Counted from the first letter of the stretch, positions 13,774 to 28,700 are shown. The stretch is 64,000 bases of DNA from Lytechinus variegatus (GCF_018143015.1 NC_054742.1:17050441-17114440); one strand, 5' to 3'. The notes: generated by a model not told the origin, from the sequence alone. Program-made: numbers and translations.

Positions 13774-16700
13774 ATCAAAGTTATCATTAGTTACTTAAAA
13801 TACACTTCCTAAAATTCATGAATGACAATATTCTACTCCCATAATATCAACGTACCTGCATGTATATGTTTTACTTGAACATAATGTCAATTTTCTTGCA
13901 TTTTACATGAATTATTACATTTTCATGTAAATCAAACTTTCCACTCAGTGCTTTCATGTTAGCAAGTGTACAATCAATTAAAAAAATAATTAGATAGGCC
14001 TACTTCTGATTTTGTTTTTCTCTTTTCAAATGTAAAGAATGTCATAGTGCCTTACTTTGATTCTCAAAGGAATCAAACTAGCTAAATAATACATATTTCT
14101 AATGGAAATGATGTATGCAAGAAATGTTTAATTTATCAATATATTCACTGACTTGAACTGAGTTTCTAATCCATCTAATTTCATGAAGTCAATGGATTGA
14201 TTCATACAAAAAATTCAAGTAAACACTTGCAGATGGAGTTTATTATAACCAACGTACATGTATGAATTATTTTCATGTCACAAAAACAACAAAACAAACA
14301 CCATATGAATGCTATGGAGTACCTGTTGTTCACTTTTTCATTTCAAATTATCATCTGCAGTTTCATATAAAGGAAAACAAACAGACAAAACCTTTATGCA
14401 CATTTGTTTGTGTGAATATGGTACCAACAGATGTGATCAAAGTCAAATAATGGAAAATCAGAGTATGCTAAAATGATAATTATAACTTTGTATGCAAGTC
14501 TGAAGTCCATTTTAGCTCTTAAAGCAATGGTTGAATCATGGACATGAGCATCCATATTTAAGGAAAATATACCTCCAAGACAATATACATATGAGTACAA
14601 GTTTGAGAGCTTGTACAGTTATAAAATTTCATAATGATCCCCCATATCATTCATGATATAAGCTTTCCTTCAAAAAATGTGTTCGTCCTATAACATACAT
14701 AAATGGAATACCCATGAAAACAATGAACAGCTATTAAATTACATAATGATTCACTTTGATACCTACTGTACAATGTTTATTTGTAATGCTTTTTTTCTTC
14801 TCAGAGTTGAAAAACACTGCAGAATAAGAAACATGTATATGAATCTCAAAAAATGTACATTCCATGGGGTAATCATTGCTGTATTTACTTCCATGCTGAT
14901 TTCTGTGTCTAAATTATCAGGGGGCATTAGACCCTGAGAATAACACCATAGAGAAGCCTAACCATCACATACTTTTAGGATAAGGCCACTTTTCCACATT
15001 TCTTTATTGAACATGGTAATAGTGATCATGATGGCGAGAATAAAGACAGACCACCTAATTCGTCCGCATGACGAATTAAATTCTAGTTATAGTTCTAATT
15101 TATAAAAAAATTCATAGGCCAATGAGAGAGACAATGAGGTCAATCAAAAGAACATTACTGATCATGGCTTTTGATGGCCTTGGATTAATTCAAGACCTGT
15201 ACATGTACAGCCCTCTGGCAGATCAGTGCTGAAATTACTTTTTTATTTTTTTGGGAGCCATTTTGAAAACAAATTTGAGAGCAATTTTTCATTTTACCAG
15301 AGCTATTTTCAGTTTTCAATAGCCATTTTTCCCCCATGATTCAGCACATGGTTTTTCATCGCAGTTTGTCCTGCTTGTCTACAAATTAATTCAATGTTTA
15401 ACATTGTTTATTCAGTTGCTATTTATTTTTCTTCATTGTTATTGTTAAATGATTGTTGTCCATTTAATGCTTAGTGTTTAAATTGTATCTTAGGTATTAA
15501 CTTAACTGGACATTAATTTTGTCAATCAAATTTAATAGCTTTATAAGGAAGGATGAAATTTATCATATTTGAAAAAAAATTGCACTTAAAGGAATCCTTT
15601 TCATAATTTTTATTTTAAATTTTGATTTGATAAAAACTCAGTTAAAATTTTATTCTATGAAAATTTGAATAAATCGCAGCTGACAGCTAACGTCAAGCAC
15701 GCTAGCACAGCCACTGAGTGCAATTACCACTGCAACACGCACTAAATACAATATACTCGGGCACTGTCACCAAAAATCCCAGCAGAAACCCTAATTTCAC
15801 TCTTCATATTGCGGGATATGCGGTGGCTTACTTCAGATTTAAGAAGCAGGGTTGCCAAAAAATGCACTAAAATTAAAAAAAATGATATGATTTTGTCAAT
15901 AGGCTTCCTGGGATCCATGCTAGTATCATACACACCAAATTATATGAGCTTTATTAAGTCAAACTGTAGTTATTGCTTTTACAAGGGAAAGTTAACGGAC
16001 AGACACCGAGCAGGATACCATAATACGTCTATAGGACGGCGTTTTAAAAAAAGTTACTCACCTTAATAAGAGAGATTGCAATGGTATCTGGGTCTATCTT
16101 CCCCTTCAATGACTCACAAACCTTAGGTACAAATTGATGAGGTAGTACGAAGATTAGTAACCTGGCTCCCTTCGCGGCTTCAGCTACTTCAGGAACTGCA
16201 ACCTAATAATGAGAAAAGAAATGGAGAAAAACATTTTTAAATGGAATAAAATACATGTATTTCTTTTATCAATATGAGATACACATATTTGATTCAGGAG
16301 GTGGAGCAATAGTTTTGTAATCCTGAGTCCAAAAATCTGTGTCTCTTAATAAGGCATTGATCCTCTATATTCGTGTACCTCAAGGAGGACATTAAGCTTC
16401 TCGTCATCTTGTTCAAATGAACAACTTTTTGGCTGTTAAGGCTATAGCATTAATGAAAGCTTTCCTATGTCTTACTTGAAATGAATAATTGGGCAATCAT
16501 GTAACCTGACTACCCGGTATATGAAAAATCCACAAAAAAATTACTGATAGGTCAGGTAAATTTGATGGTGTTCCTTGTTATAAACCTAATTAATTTAAGT
16601 AAGTTTATGAAAAAGTAACTTTTATGAACTGTCAATTGTTTACATTGATCATTTATCTGCAAAGTTTCTAGTCCTTTTTTGTGTCACTGTTAAACTGATC

Positions 16701-19700
16701 CACAAAAATACATGTATTTATCTTTAACAGTGAGACAAGTGAAGATTTGTTTTGCGGGGGGGCTGGTGAAATTTTTATACCGCCATTTATGACTCTTCAT
16801 ACAGTAAAACTTGTTTCTATTATAGGCAGTATTTGAGCTTGTGCTGCAAAATGTACAATTAATATCAATGGAAGTTATTGTAATAAGAAATAAATTATGA
16901 GTAAAAACTTAAAAAGTAAATGTGGAGTTGTAATGAACAAATCATTCATAAATAATTTTACAAAAGCCTCTCACAAATAAATCAAAATTTCTGACTTTGA
17001 CCTTTGGTTTTACCAAAAAATCTGAATATAATCCCTGATCTACTATAACTATGCAGGGACTTCTTCTATCATGCTGAAAAAAATCAAACATTAACTTATC
17101 TTGAATAAAGACAAGTTCAGTTCTCTTTTTGAAAACACTAGCTAGAAAATTGGCCACTGATCCAGAAGCCTGAGAGCGTGATCGGTTCACACGGACGGAC
17201 ATTTGATAGATTTTGAAAGTTTTGAAGGCTTGTAACAAATTAGGAATAAGATGAACAACGTTCCTTTGTGTTTTGTAGTGAAGGGTACATGTAGGACAAA
17301 GTATGCTGAATGATGAAAAAAGTTTGTTGCCATGGTTACCTACAAACATGTGCCATAACACGGACGGACATGATAGAAATGTGGTTTTTAGAATTTTTGT
17401 ACATTTTTATTGAATCTATCTAAACAGCTGAACATGGACCAATAATTGTTAATGCAACTAACACTCGGGTATGTTAGCTTCTATGTTCAGCATATTGAAT
17501 TCTTAACCAATATCAAACTTCTGAGAGAATTGCTAATATTTTCCATCACGGACGGACACAATCAAAATACATTGGAAGTACCCTGTAAGAAGTTCTTAAT
17601 ACTTTCTTGGGGGAACAAATGCTATTGTATTGATGATTTGTACATATCTTAATATTATTAAACATTATTAGTTGCACAATCAAGTTGCTACAACTTTAAT
17701 CAAGTTGCTGCAACTTGATTTAAGATGTATAGCAACTTGTTTTCTATGCTAGACGCACAGTATAATCTAGACATATGATTGCTTTTAACACAGTTCTTGT
17801 CAAATTAAGAATATCGTCTTTTCAAATTGTAGAATACTAGGTTCCAAATCAACAGCTAGATGATCAATGATCATATTGATACAAGTATTTTTATGATCAT
17901 GATGATTTTTAGGCATTAATTTTCCAAGAGCAAAGAGGGTTTTTTTTAAGGTCAAAAATCTAAATCGAAAAGATCAACAGGTCGCTGATCCTTATGCTTG
18001 TTTGTTGGATCAACACTTTTGGGGGACTCTCTTTAAATCCATCTTTTGCACATATCAAAGTGGAGACACCCCATAATATCAACAGCCCTCATGTATTTAG
18101 GAACTGACCGAATCCAAAATTGAAATTGATATATCAATCCAAAGCTTATTAAAACTTTTAAACACTGCAGTGCAAGCTTTATGCATTTTCACAGTTTACC
18201 AGATATTAAGCTATTTGCTTAAAATTAGCTCCATAATGGACTTCAAAAAAAGGTATTCATGTAATTTTCACAAGCCTCAAGACTGTGATGTCATGTTCTG
18301 TTAGAAGCATTGTGAATCCATAGGTTTGTACATGGAAAAATTGATTTTTCTGCTAATATCAGATTATGCATTGCATTCTACTTCTTCTCCATCACTTTCT
18401 GCAAGCTTGAATTGATGAAATCTACAGCTTTGTACTTGTTCTTGCCTTATTTTATTTCCTGCTTTTTGGGCGTATACATGTACATGTACATGCAGCTTTC
18501 CAACCCTATCTGCATTCCAATAACAGGCCTCGAAATAGGATTTTTGGGGGGCAAGGCCACTTTTTTGAGGGGCACTTTTTCACTGAGGCCAGGCAGCAGA
18601 GGGCACCAAGGCCATACAGAGGGGCACCAAGGCCACTTTTTAAGGGGCATGTAATAAATTATTTGTAGGTGTTACAGTTTCGCGGCGTGGGGGGCGGGGG
18701 CTTTCCATAGTCGATGCGCTAGTGCACAGCTAGCTACATGCAGCTGAGCCCTTTTTCTTTCAAGTAGTGTCCACGTGACTTTCATGTACGTGTTCACTTG
18801 GACAAGCCTAAATTCAACCTTCCAACGATCAACATCAAAACACAACTCAGAGAAATTTTGTAATTGATGTACATCTTTTTTGCTCGCATCTCGTGCCTTT
18901 CGATCATATTGCACCAGCTACATGCTACTCACTCAATTCTAAACATGTACTTGTACGGATATATCGGAGGGAGGGGGGTGTTTCATAAAGCTGTTCGTAA
19001 GTTATGAACGACTTTACGCACGACTGGTGATACCTTCTTGAGCTACATGTAATTAAATGTGAATCTGATTAGCACCCAAGAAAGTATCACTGGTCGTTCG
19101 TAAGTTGTTCGTAACTAGGCCTGGGACGAATACCCTTTTTGCCATTCGATTGTTTGCCAGAGGAAACAATCGATTAGTTCAATTAATCAAGATTCCTGGA
19201 ATATCAGAAATCACACCCTCAAAAATTGACCTACTTTCATGACCTACCGGTAGCTGCGCTTACTAATATGATGGGAGTGGAACTTGGAATAAATGCATTG
19301 TATGTACATACAAGGAACATCAAAGATACTACAAGGGGAAGATCGGACAGTACATAGACCGCGTAATGAAACGCTCGGGAAGAGCGCCCCACAGCGTTGA
19401 GTAAGTAACGACCTTTTTTGACCTTTGCGTATCGCGAGATAGTTGTGTACAAAACATATGAGAGAAATGGTGAAGGGTTGAAGGGATAGACTATTTTTAC
19501 ATTTCAAAATTTTTTTTCTTCAAATTTTCCCCCTTATATTTGAGATGAGTATATTTCAGATGTTTCTTGGTAAGAAAATATGGAAACATTTTCACGAGCC
19601 ACTCTTGAGCCCTCTCCAAACTCCACTCTCTCATTTTCCCCATACGTTTTATACACAGTCGCGTGCCGATATGCGAAGGTTTACTTACTCAACGCTGTTG

Positions 19701-22700
19701 GGCGCCCTTCCCCATAAGCATTTATCGAGCGTTTCAAAAAATCGCCGAAGTGTCCGATCTTCCCCTTGTAGTATCTTTGGGAACATGTACTGTGTTTGTC
19801 ATTTATCCCGCCCTCTATACACACAGTGAACGAATAGCAAAGGAGTTGTACTGTGTCATTTCCCGTTGCTGATGGGGTATCCCGCCCTCTCTGCACACTA
19901 TGAACGAATAGCAAAGAAGTTTGAGAACTGTGCGTGACCGCTATGGTGCATGGATGTTAGGCCTGGGACGATTGTCATTTTTATCATTCAATTATTTCCT
20001 GAAAAAATAATCGAATGATTCGATTGTTCGTCGGGAATCAGGTCTTTTAAGTCACAATAGTTGACCTACTTTATGGTGACCTCCCCCCATGAAGAAATCT
20101 CCATCAAAGTCACATGTTAAGAATAAATGAAAGTAGGACCTTTTTCCCTTTCTCCATGATATTTATATCAAAAGAAACTACATGAAATGAGATTAAAACT
20201 TTCAGTTTATTGTTCCAATGAAAATTCTTCCAAAATCCATGCTGGTACTCTGGTATTATGCTTGCATCCCTCCAAGTGCCACACCCCTGCATATGAATGA
20301 ATCAGCCCAGATCAGCCGAGTCCGAAAGATGTAAACAATTCATTCATGAACTATTCTTTGAGACTGACCCCAGGTGGAGCATTTCTTGAACAATTTCATC
20401 CCTTGCCCACACCATGTCCCCGCCCCCACTTGTGGCACTGCCCACGATTCTACACATGTATTTCAAAAAAATATTTTGCAATATATTTAATTTGAAATAC
20501 CTTTTAAAATTACGATTTTTTATCATTTGAACCTACATGTATAACTGGGTCTATTTTTGGAGACTAGTCGAGAAAGTACCGGTGAAGACGGGCGCATGTT
20601 GGAATGTAGTTTTCATTGTGTGAGGCAAGGTTGTTTTGAAACATGAAAGGAATTCTCCAGCTCCCATCCTTTTGTTTCTCCCCCTCTCTCTCTCCCTCTC
20701 ACACACAGATGGGGGAGGGGTCAATTTATTTCTGAAGTCATGACCTCTCCTGATAAGGGAACCACGTGCCTTCTATGTTTCCCCAAAAGTTTCATTGGCT
20801 ATCCGAAGGTCCAATCAGCTCAAGTGAGCTGGGTTGTGTGTTTTCTTATTGTTTTGTGCACGCAGACAATGGCCGGCCGGCCAGCTGTGTATAGCTAGCT
20901 CATCGTTCGGCGCGGCTTCGGACTAGACTGCATACATGCACCTGGACGTCGCTGGTAAAGCTAAGGTATTGAATACTTTTTGAGATCGTAGAAAAGTTTT
21001 CCTCGCTCAGAAAAAAAGGTGCAGACTTTCAAAAGGGGCACATTATATGTCAGAAAAGGGCACATTTATGAGAAAAAGGGCACCACGGCCATATAAAAAA
21101 GGGCACATTTTTAGTGGCCGTAACTTTTAGCAAAAAGAAGAAGGGCATGACGGCCAGTAATGGGGGCATGAGGCCTGCAATAATGTTTAACAATTTTTCC
21201 TGACAAAAATATAGCCCCAATAACGGCCAAACAAAGATATCACAAAAAAATGTGACGGGTTGTAGGTAGTTACTCCATTTGAGTTCTGAATAATTCTCAG
21301 AGCCACTTCTCACTGCAATTAGAAGCTAAAATTAAATTCATAATCTGCTCAGCAAAGTTTCTCATTTGCATATATGTCTTTCCACAAGTATTTCACTCGT
21401 CCGTCTGTGATGAAATGTCCGTCCGTGATCATTTTTTGATTTATTGTATGCGTAAAATGTATGGATTTTAGCTATGTTCAAATAAAATGATATACAGTGT
21501 CCAGTGAAATACTTCTACACAATTTTATTTCTGTTTCTATTCTGATAAAGAAATAAAAAGCTGAATCCATAGACATTATCCTAATAAAAATGATCCCGGA
21601 CGGACATTAATTTCATGGGTCAATCCATGTCAAATCAACCAATGCTTGTCACCCGACCCTCTTCGATTTTCTTTAAACTCGCACCAAAATGTTGCCCCAA
21701 GTGTCTGACGGAAAAATCTGAAATATTTTGCCCCAAGGTCAAATGGTTGCTAAGATACGGCCTCCCATAGCAACCAATGCGCACTCAAAGAAATAATTTT
21801 AAATAAAATTGCCTATTTTTGATTGACTACTGCAGCAAAGTTTGATTGATTACAGTCTTCATTTTAAGTAAATTGGAAGAACTTTTTGGTCTAAACATGC
21901 AGAGTATACTGTAGCGCGGACCTGTCAACCGGATTTTGCACACGAGGTCACCGAAAATGGCGTTAAGCATCTGTGTCAATGATTTCAGAAGCATGTTTGG
22001 AGGCTCATAAATCCAAAACTAAATTAGCTTAGAACCAAATATTACGCACATTTATAGACTTTCATATACTCAACAGAATTACAAATAATTGAGATAAGAT
22101 TGTGTCGTTTTCCTGTAGGGCGCCCTCAAAGTTGGATTTTTTTCAAAAGATGCCAAGTTCAAGGTCACGGATCACCTCCTGTCCCATCAAGGAGGGGGAC
22201 CAATTTCAGTGTTTTTATAGACATTTACCCATATTTTCAAGTGTTACTTGAGAAATTTTGCTACCGGAATGTTTAGGGGCTGATTTGCGCATTCCAAAAT
22301 GGTCGTAAACACCCTAAATTTGACGTCAATGACACATACATGCTTTTCAACACTTTTCAAATTGTGATAACTCAAAGATGAAATGCCAAAAGACATTGAT
22401 ATCTTCTGTGATGATAGTCTGTAACAGGTATTAAAAGGATATATCTTCAGAAATAGTTTTTATTGTTGGTAATGACCTTGAAAACACACCTAAAATTCAA
22501 TAAAAACAGTAAATTGGCTAATTTTCCAGAATCATATGGCATTCAAATGGTGTTTACATTGACTTTCAAATGGGTGTCATTTCAATACAAAGGGTGAGCT
22601 TAAGCCAAAACTTGAAAGACATGTTCAACTTTTGTTCTACTTTAAGCAACATAAAATATTTGAACTCAAAACTATATCATTTGACCTTGAAATTATTCCA

Positions 22701-25700
22701 AATATAGCTGATTATTGCTTCGTAAGTAGCATATTCACATTGCGCGAGTACATTGCACTTTGCAACACATTTCAACATGGATTTTCTCATAGAGAGAATA
22801 CCTGATCAGGCTGATATTTGCAGTATTGGTAGTCTGTAATGAGTTCTTGGAGGATCTACAGATTAAGTACCTATTCTCTCATGACAATGACCTTGAAAAT
22901 ACAGCTGAAAATCATGAAAATCAATAAATCATACAATTTTCATTAGTAATCTGATTTTACCTACTTTTCATTGTGTGTTATTCCATCTTAGATTGTGAGC
23001 TCATGCTGATAATTGCAAATCATGTTCCACTTTTGGTCTACTTTAAGCTACAGTAGGCGGTTTCAAACCGCCTCGATCACAAGAATCCCCGTTAAATTAC
23101 GAGAACTTTTTAAGGCTAAAAAATACCCGTTAATTATTCCTGCATTCACACCGCCCCTAAACACATCCTTCGGGATAAGTTCCCGAAGTTACGAGCATGC
23201 GCAGTGTGGTCTGATAAGCAGGCAAGGCGGGAGATTCAAAATCTCTAGCCCAGCAGCCACCCACGCCGCCGCGTCCAACGACACGCTGGGATAAAAGTTC
23301 CCGTAATTTGCTTTCACATCGCCAAAATACCTGCGACCTTGGAAAAATCCCCACGAAACTTCTCGTAATTTCGCCAAGTACCTACTATTTAGCGGGTATT
23401 TTCTTTCGGGGAGATTACGCGTAGTTTGCTTTCACATTACCAAAATACCTGGTATTTTCTGATCGGGGTAAATTTCCCGATCAGAGAATACCTGGAACTG
23501 GCGAACTTCGAGGCGGTCTGAAACCACCTATAAAATATTTGAACTCAAAACCTTATCATTTGACCTTGAAATTGTTCCAAATATAGCTATTTGTGCTTCA
23601 TAAGTAGCATATTCAAATCACACATGTACTTTGCAACACATTTTAAAATGGATTTTCTCAAAGAGAGAATACCTGATCAGGCTAATATTTGCAGTATTAG
23701 TAGTCTGTAATGAGTTCTTGCAGGATCTACAGATCAAGGAACTATTCTTTCATGACAATGACCTTGAAAATACAGCTGAAAATCATGAAAAATCAATAAA
23801 TCAGACTGAACTCAAAACCATATCTTTTGACCTTGAAATCATTCCAAATATAGCTATTTGTTGCTTCATAAGTAGCATATATTCAAATCATGCATGTACA
23901 TTGTACTTAGCAACACATTTCAATACTTGGAAATAATTTCAAGGTCAAATGATATGGTTTTGAGTTCAGTCTGATTTATTGATTTTTCATGATTTTCAGC
24001 TGTATTTTCAAGGTCATTGTCATGAAAGAATAGTTCCTTGATCTGTAGATACTCTAAGAACTCATTACAGACTACTAATACTGCAAATATCAGCCTGATC
24101 AGGTATTCTCTCTTTGAGAAAATCCAATTTGAAATGTGTTGCAAAGTACATGTGTGATTTGAATATGCTACTTATGAAGCACAAATAGCTATATTTGGAA
24201 CAATTTCAAGGTCAAATGATAAGGTTTTGAGTTCAAATATTTTATGTAGCTTAAAGTAGACCAAAAGTGGAACATGATTTGCAATTATCAGCATGAGCTC
24301 ACAATCTAAGATGGAATAACACACAATGAAAAGTGGGTAAAATCAGATTACTAATGAAAATTGTATGATTTATTGATTTTCATGATTTTCAGCTGTATTT
24401 TCAAGGTCATTGTCATGAGAGAATAGGTACTTAATCTGTAGATCCTCCAAGAACTCATTACAGACTACCAATACTGCAAATATCAGCCTGATCAGGTATT
24501 CTCTCTATGAGAAAATCCATTTTGAAATGTGTTGCAAAGTGCAATGTACTCGCGTGATTTCCATATGCTAATTACGAAGCAATAATTAGCTATATTTGGA
24601 ATAATTTCAAGGTCAAATGATATAGTTTTGAGTTCAAATATTTCATGTTGCTTAAAGTAGACCAAAAGTTGAACATGTCTTTCAAGTTTTGGCTTAAGCT
24701 CACCCTTTGTATTGAAATGACACCCATTTGAAAGTCAATGTAAACACCATTTGAATCCCATATGATTCTGGAAAATTAGCCAACTTACTGTTTTTATTGG
24801 ATTTTAGGTGTGTTTTCAAGGTCATTACCAACAATAAAAACTATTTCTGAAGATATATCCTTTTAATACCAATTACAGACTATCATCACAGAAGATATCA
24901 ATGTCTTTTGGCATTTCATCTTTGAGTTATCACAATTTGAAAAGTGTTGAAAAGCATGTATGTGTCATTGACGTCAAATTTAGGGTGTTTACGACCATTT
25001 TGGAATGCGCAAATCAGCCCCTAAACATTCCGGTAGCAAAATTTCTCAAGTAACACTTGAAAATATGGGTAAATGTCTATCAAAACACAGAAATTGGTCC
25101 CCCTCCTCGATGGGACGGGAGGTGATTCGTGACCTTGAACTTGGCATCTTTTGAAAAAAATCCAACTTTGAGGGCGCCCTACAGGAAAACGACACAATCT
25201 TATCTCAATTTTTTGTAATTCTGTTGAGTATATGAAAGTCCATAAATGTGCATAATATTTGGTTCTAAGCTAATTTAGTTTTGGATTTATGAGCCTCCAA
25301 ACATGCTTCTGAAATCATTGACACAGATCCTTAATGCCATTTTCGGTGACCTCGTGTGCGAAATCCGGTTGACAGGTCCGCGCTACAGTATACTCTGCAT
25401 GTTTAGACCAAAAAGTTCTTCCAATTTACTTAAAATGAAGACTGTAATCAATCAAACTTTGCTGCAGTAGTCAATCAAAAATAGGCAATTTTATTTAAAA
25501 TAATTTCTTTGAGTGCGCATTGGTTGCTATGGGAGGCCCTATCTTAGCAACCATTTGACCTTGGGGCAAAATATTTCAGATTTTTCCGTCAGACACTTGG
25601 GGCAACATTTGGTGCGAGTTTAAAGAAAATCGAAGAGGGTCGGGTGACAAATTGTCTGAAAATTGGTTGATTTGATGTGGATTGACCCTCATCACGGACG

Positions 25701-28700
25701 GACAGAAATGTTAACATCTACAAGGAAAGTTTACTTCCCATATTTTTTTCCTATTAATTTATGTTTGATGATAGATTAATGTTCAGAGTGCAAGACCATT
25801 AAAAAAATTGGAGTAACTTTGAAAACAATAAAACTAGAGTGAAATGAATTTGAGTGAATTAACTTTGTCCGTCCGTGATCATTTTTGATTGAGTTTATGA
25901 TATGGATAAAATGTATGGATTTCAGCTATGTTCAAATAAAATGATGTACAGTGTTTAGAGAGATACCTCTACACCTTTTTATTTTTTATTTCTATTCTGA
26001 TAAAGAATAAAAAAACTTTTAATCTTTTTTTCCATCACGGACGGAAATTTCAAAATGGAAATGTTAACACCTACCAAAAAAAATTTTTCCCAATAATTTT
26101 TTTCTACTATATTATGTCTGATAATAGAGTAATGTTTAGATTGCAAGAACATCCAAACCAAATTAGAGTAACTTTAAAAACAATAAAACTAGAGTGAATT
26201 TAATTTGAGTAGAAATGTCCGTCCGTGATGAGAGGTAGCAGCACCCCCATGAATAAAATGGACTATTCCGGTACTTTCGGAATCATCAATTTTCATGAAA
26301 CTAAGTTTTTTTAAACCTGAGATATCAAAGATTATTTTAAAAGCAAATTTGATAGAAGTTCCTAAAAACGATCCTTAACCGATCATGCTCCTGACAGTAT
26401 CAACATACCAGTACTTTGAAACAAGAGATCATAGTCTCTTATGTTTTGACTACAACATGCCTTCAATACACACAGGCTGTACATCAATCATTCATAACAG
26501 ATGTACATGTACCGGTAGATCTATCAAGAGATACCTGGTCATACGTATATCTGAAAAAGGGTTAGTATGTACATGCGTGCATATGAAGTTATCAAAAAGA
26601 TTGAAAAGGTTATCTGGAATCAAACTACACATGTATGGCAATCAACCTTGTGTATCTTCATATTATTTTTTCTACATATAGTTGATGAAATAGCTCCCAA
26701 AATATGTTCATGCACATGCCTACATGTACATGTTTGCTTACAATGTAACTTGAAACTACTAACCCATGGATGCCAACACAAATAATTAGAATCAATTACA
26801 TTTAAAGGTACTCAATGATGGAAATGCTGTTCACCAGTTCACAATCACTGCTTCTATTCCTGAAGTCACTGGGTTAATTCATAAAATAAAATCCACAGTA
26901 AATACTCGGAGCTATAGTCTGTATTTATTATGATTCACTAGTTGTCATTAAAGTACAAGTCCACCCCAACAACAACTTGATTTGAATAAAAAGAGAAAAA
27001 TTCAACAAGCATAACATCGAAAATTTCATCATAATCGGATGTAAAATAAGAAAGTTATGGCATTTTAAAGTTTTGCTTCATTTCACAAAACAGTTATATG
27101 CACATCTTGGTCGGTATGCAAATGAGGAACTGATGACATCACTCACTCACTTATTTCTTTTGTATTTTATCATATGAAATATATTTATTTTCTCGTCATT
27201 GTCATGTGAAATGAAATTTCATTCCTCCGTGAGCACATGGAATTCCATTATTTTAACATTTTGTGCTTCAGGCAAGGTCGTCCTAATCGCCAAATTCGTA
27301 AAAATTGAAATATTGTATAATTCAAACAATAAAAAACAAAAGAAACAGTGAGTGAGTGACATCATCGACTCTCTCATTTTGATGTAACTGGCTCGTTCAT
27401 GTAACTATTTTGTTGAAAATAAGCAAAACTTAAATGTCATTTTTAACTTTCTTATTTTACATCCGATTTTGATGAAATTTTCACCATTGTGCTTGTCTGA
27501 TTTTTCTCTATCGATTCAAATCAACATTTTTCTGAGGTGGACTTGACCTTCAAAAAAAGATAGGGTATCATACATGGGAGAAAGACCATTATTTTTTTTT
27601 TGGGGGGGGAGGGGGATTGGTACATTGCATGATGTACTTATATTCAAATCTGATATGTTCTTGATGCATTTCCACTTACCACATTATCTGGCAGAGTGTG
27701 GCCTGGAAGATATTTCTCATTAACATGTGTGGTATTGATGATCTCTGTCAATTTTTTTCCATTCACCATCTCTTCAAATACCCACATAGAGACAACATCT
27801 TCAAACTCGGGATGCTTCTTTGCATTCTTACCAACAATCCTGGCAATGGCTGAGCCCCTATAACAAAATAGACATCATTGAATTATTAAAGATCTGGGAA
27901 ATGTATTAAACTACCTTGACATCTCAGGTAACTTCATTTCATTGCAAATCAAATCTCCACAATCATTGAAAATAGGTGTAAAATTACCAAAAATATCTAA
28001 TGAAAAATTAAAGTGATGAGAAAAATAGGATGCAATAAACTCTGAAATACATGTACTTGTAAATGACATCAGCGAATTGCATAAAACCACCCCTTTGAAC
28101 ATGTATACTGTAATCAAGACTTTTCAACCATCCATCCAGCAATTTGAAATTCTAGATCAAGACAAGATAATAAGAATATTGTACATCAAAATATTAAATT
28201 ATTGTATACAATTACAAATTACCTGACCTATGATGTAGCAGAAATCAAAGTCCAATAACAAAGTTGGAATGACATACATGTAACAGATATGTAACGTTCT
28301 ATAGTTTTATTGCATATTATCGGAATAGACAGAACAAGAGATAAAAGAGATTTTCACAATGAACAGCAATGTTCATGCAGTTCAATCTACATGTACATCT
28401 CATATCTTTTTTTCCAAACATTATAATCACTTGTTCACTTCGAAATGTTTCATCCATAATTACAATACCAGGAATGCTAAAAAAAGTCCAATTCCCTCTA
28501 CAGTGTGTATCAAAAAAAAGTTTACACTTTGAAAAAGCTCTGGGAATTCAAAAATATACAACATGTGGGTAAATTTTTCACATGTAATCTTGGGTTTGGG
28601 TTTCATCTATCCAATGAAAGTAAAAGTTTTGACAGAATGTTACACTTGAGTGAGCACTGTCCATTTTTGTAAAGCTCGCAGAAATCTGTTTGCGCAGAAA

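Larger units (their letters stand above)
18524..21177. mobile_element. hAT-like composite element with GGGGCA/GGCCA subterminal repeats
   Basis: The left end CAGGCCTCGAAATAGG and right end GGGCATGAGGCCTG form a short terminal inverted repeat (CAGGCCTC). Both ends carry multiple GGGCAC and GGCCA words, at about 18548-18650 and 21025-21170. Flanks share CAATAA next to the ends, giving a near 8-bp duplication (TCCAATAA and TGCAATAA). No transposase frame is visible. Other elements are nested inside. Confidence 0.5.

Noticed and set aside
16942..17361. 139-codon minus-strand frame
   Set aside because: It crosses the ACGGACGGAC repeats in GPD1 intron 2, shows no family resemblance and lies opposite no splice context.
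23631..24144. Two similar 100- and 74-codon frames on opposite strands
   Set aside because: They are mirrored readings of the foldback arms on either side of its loop.
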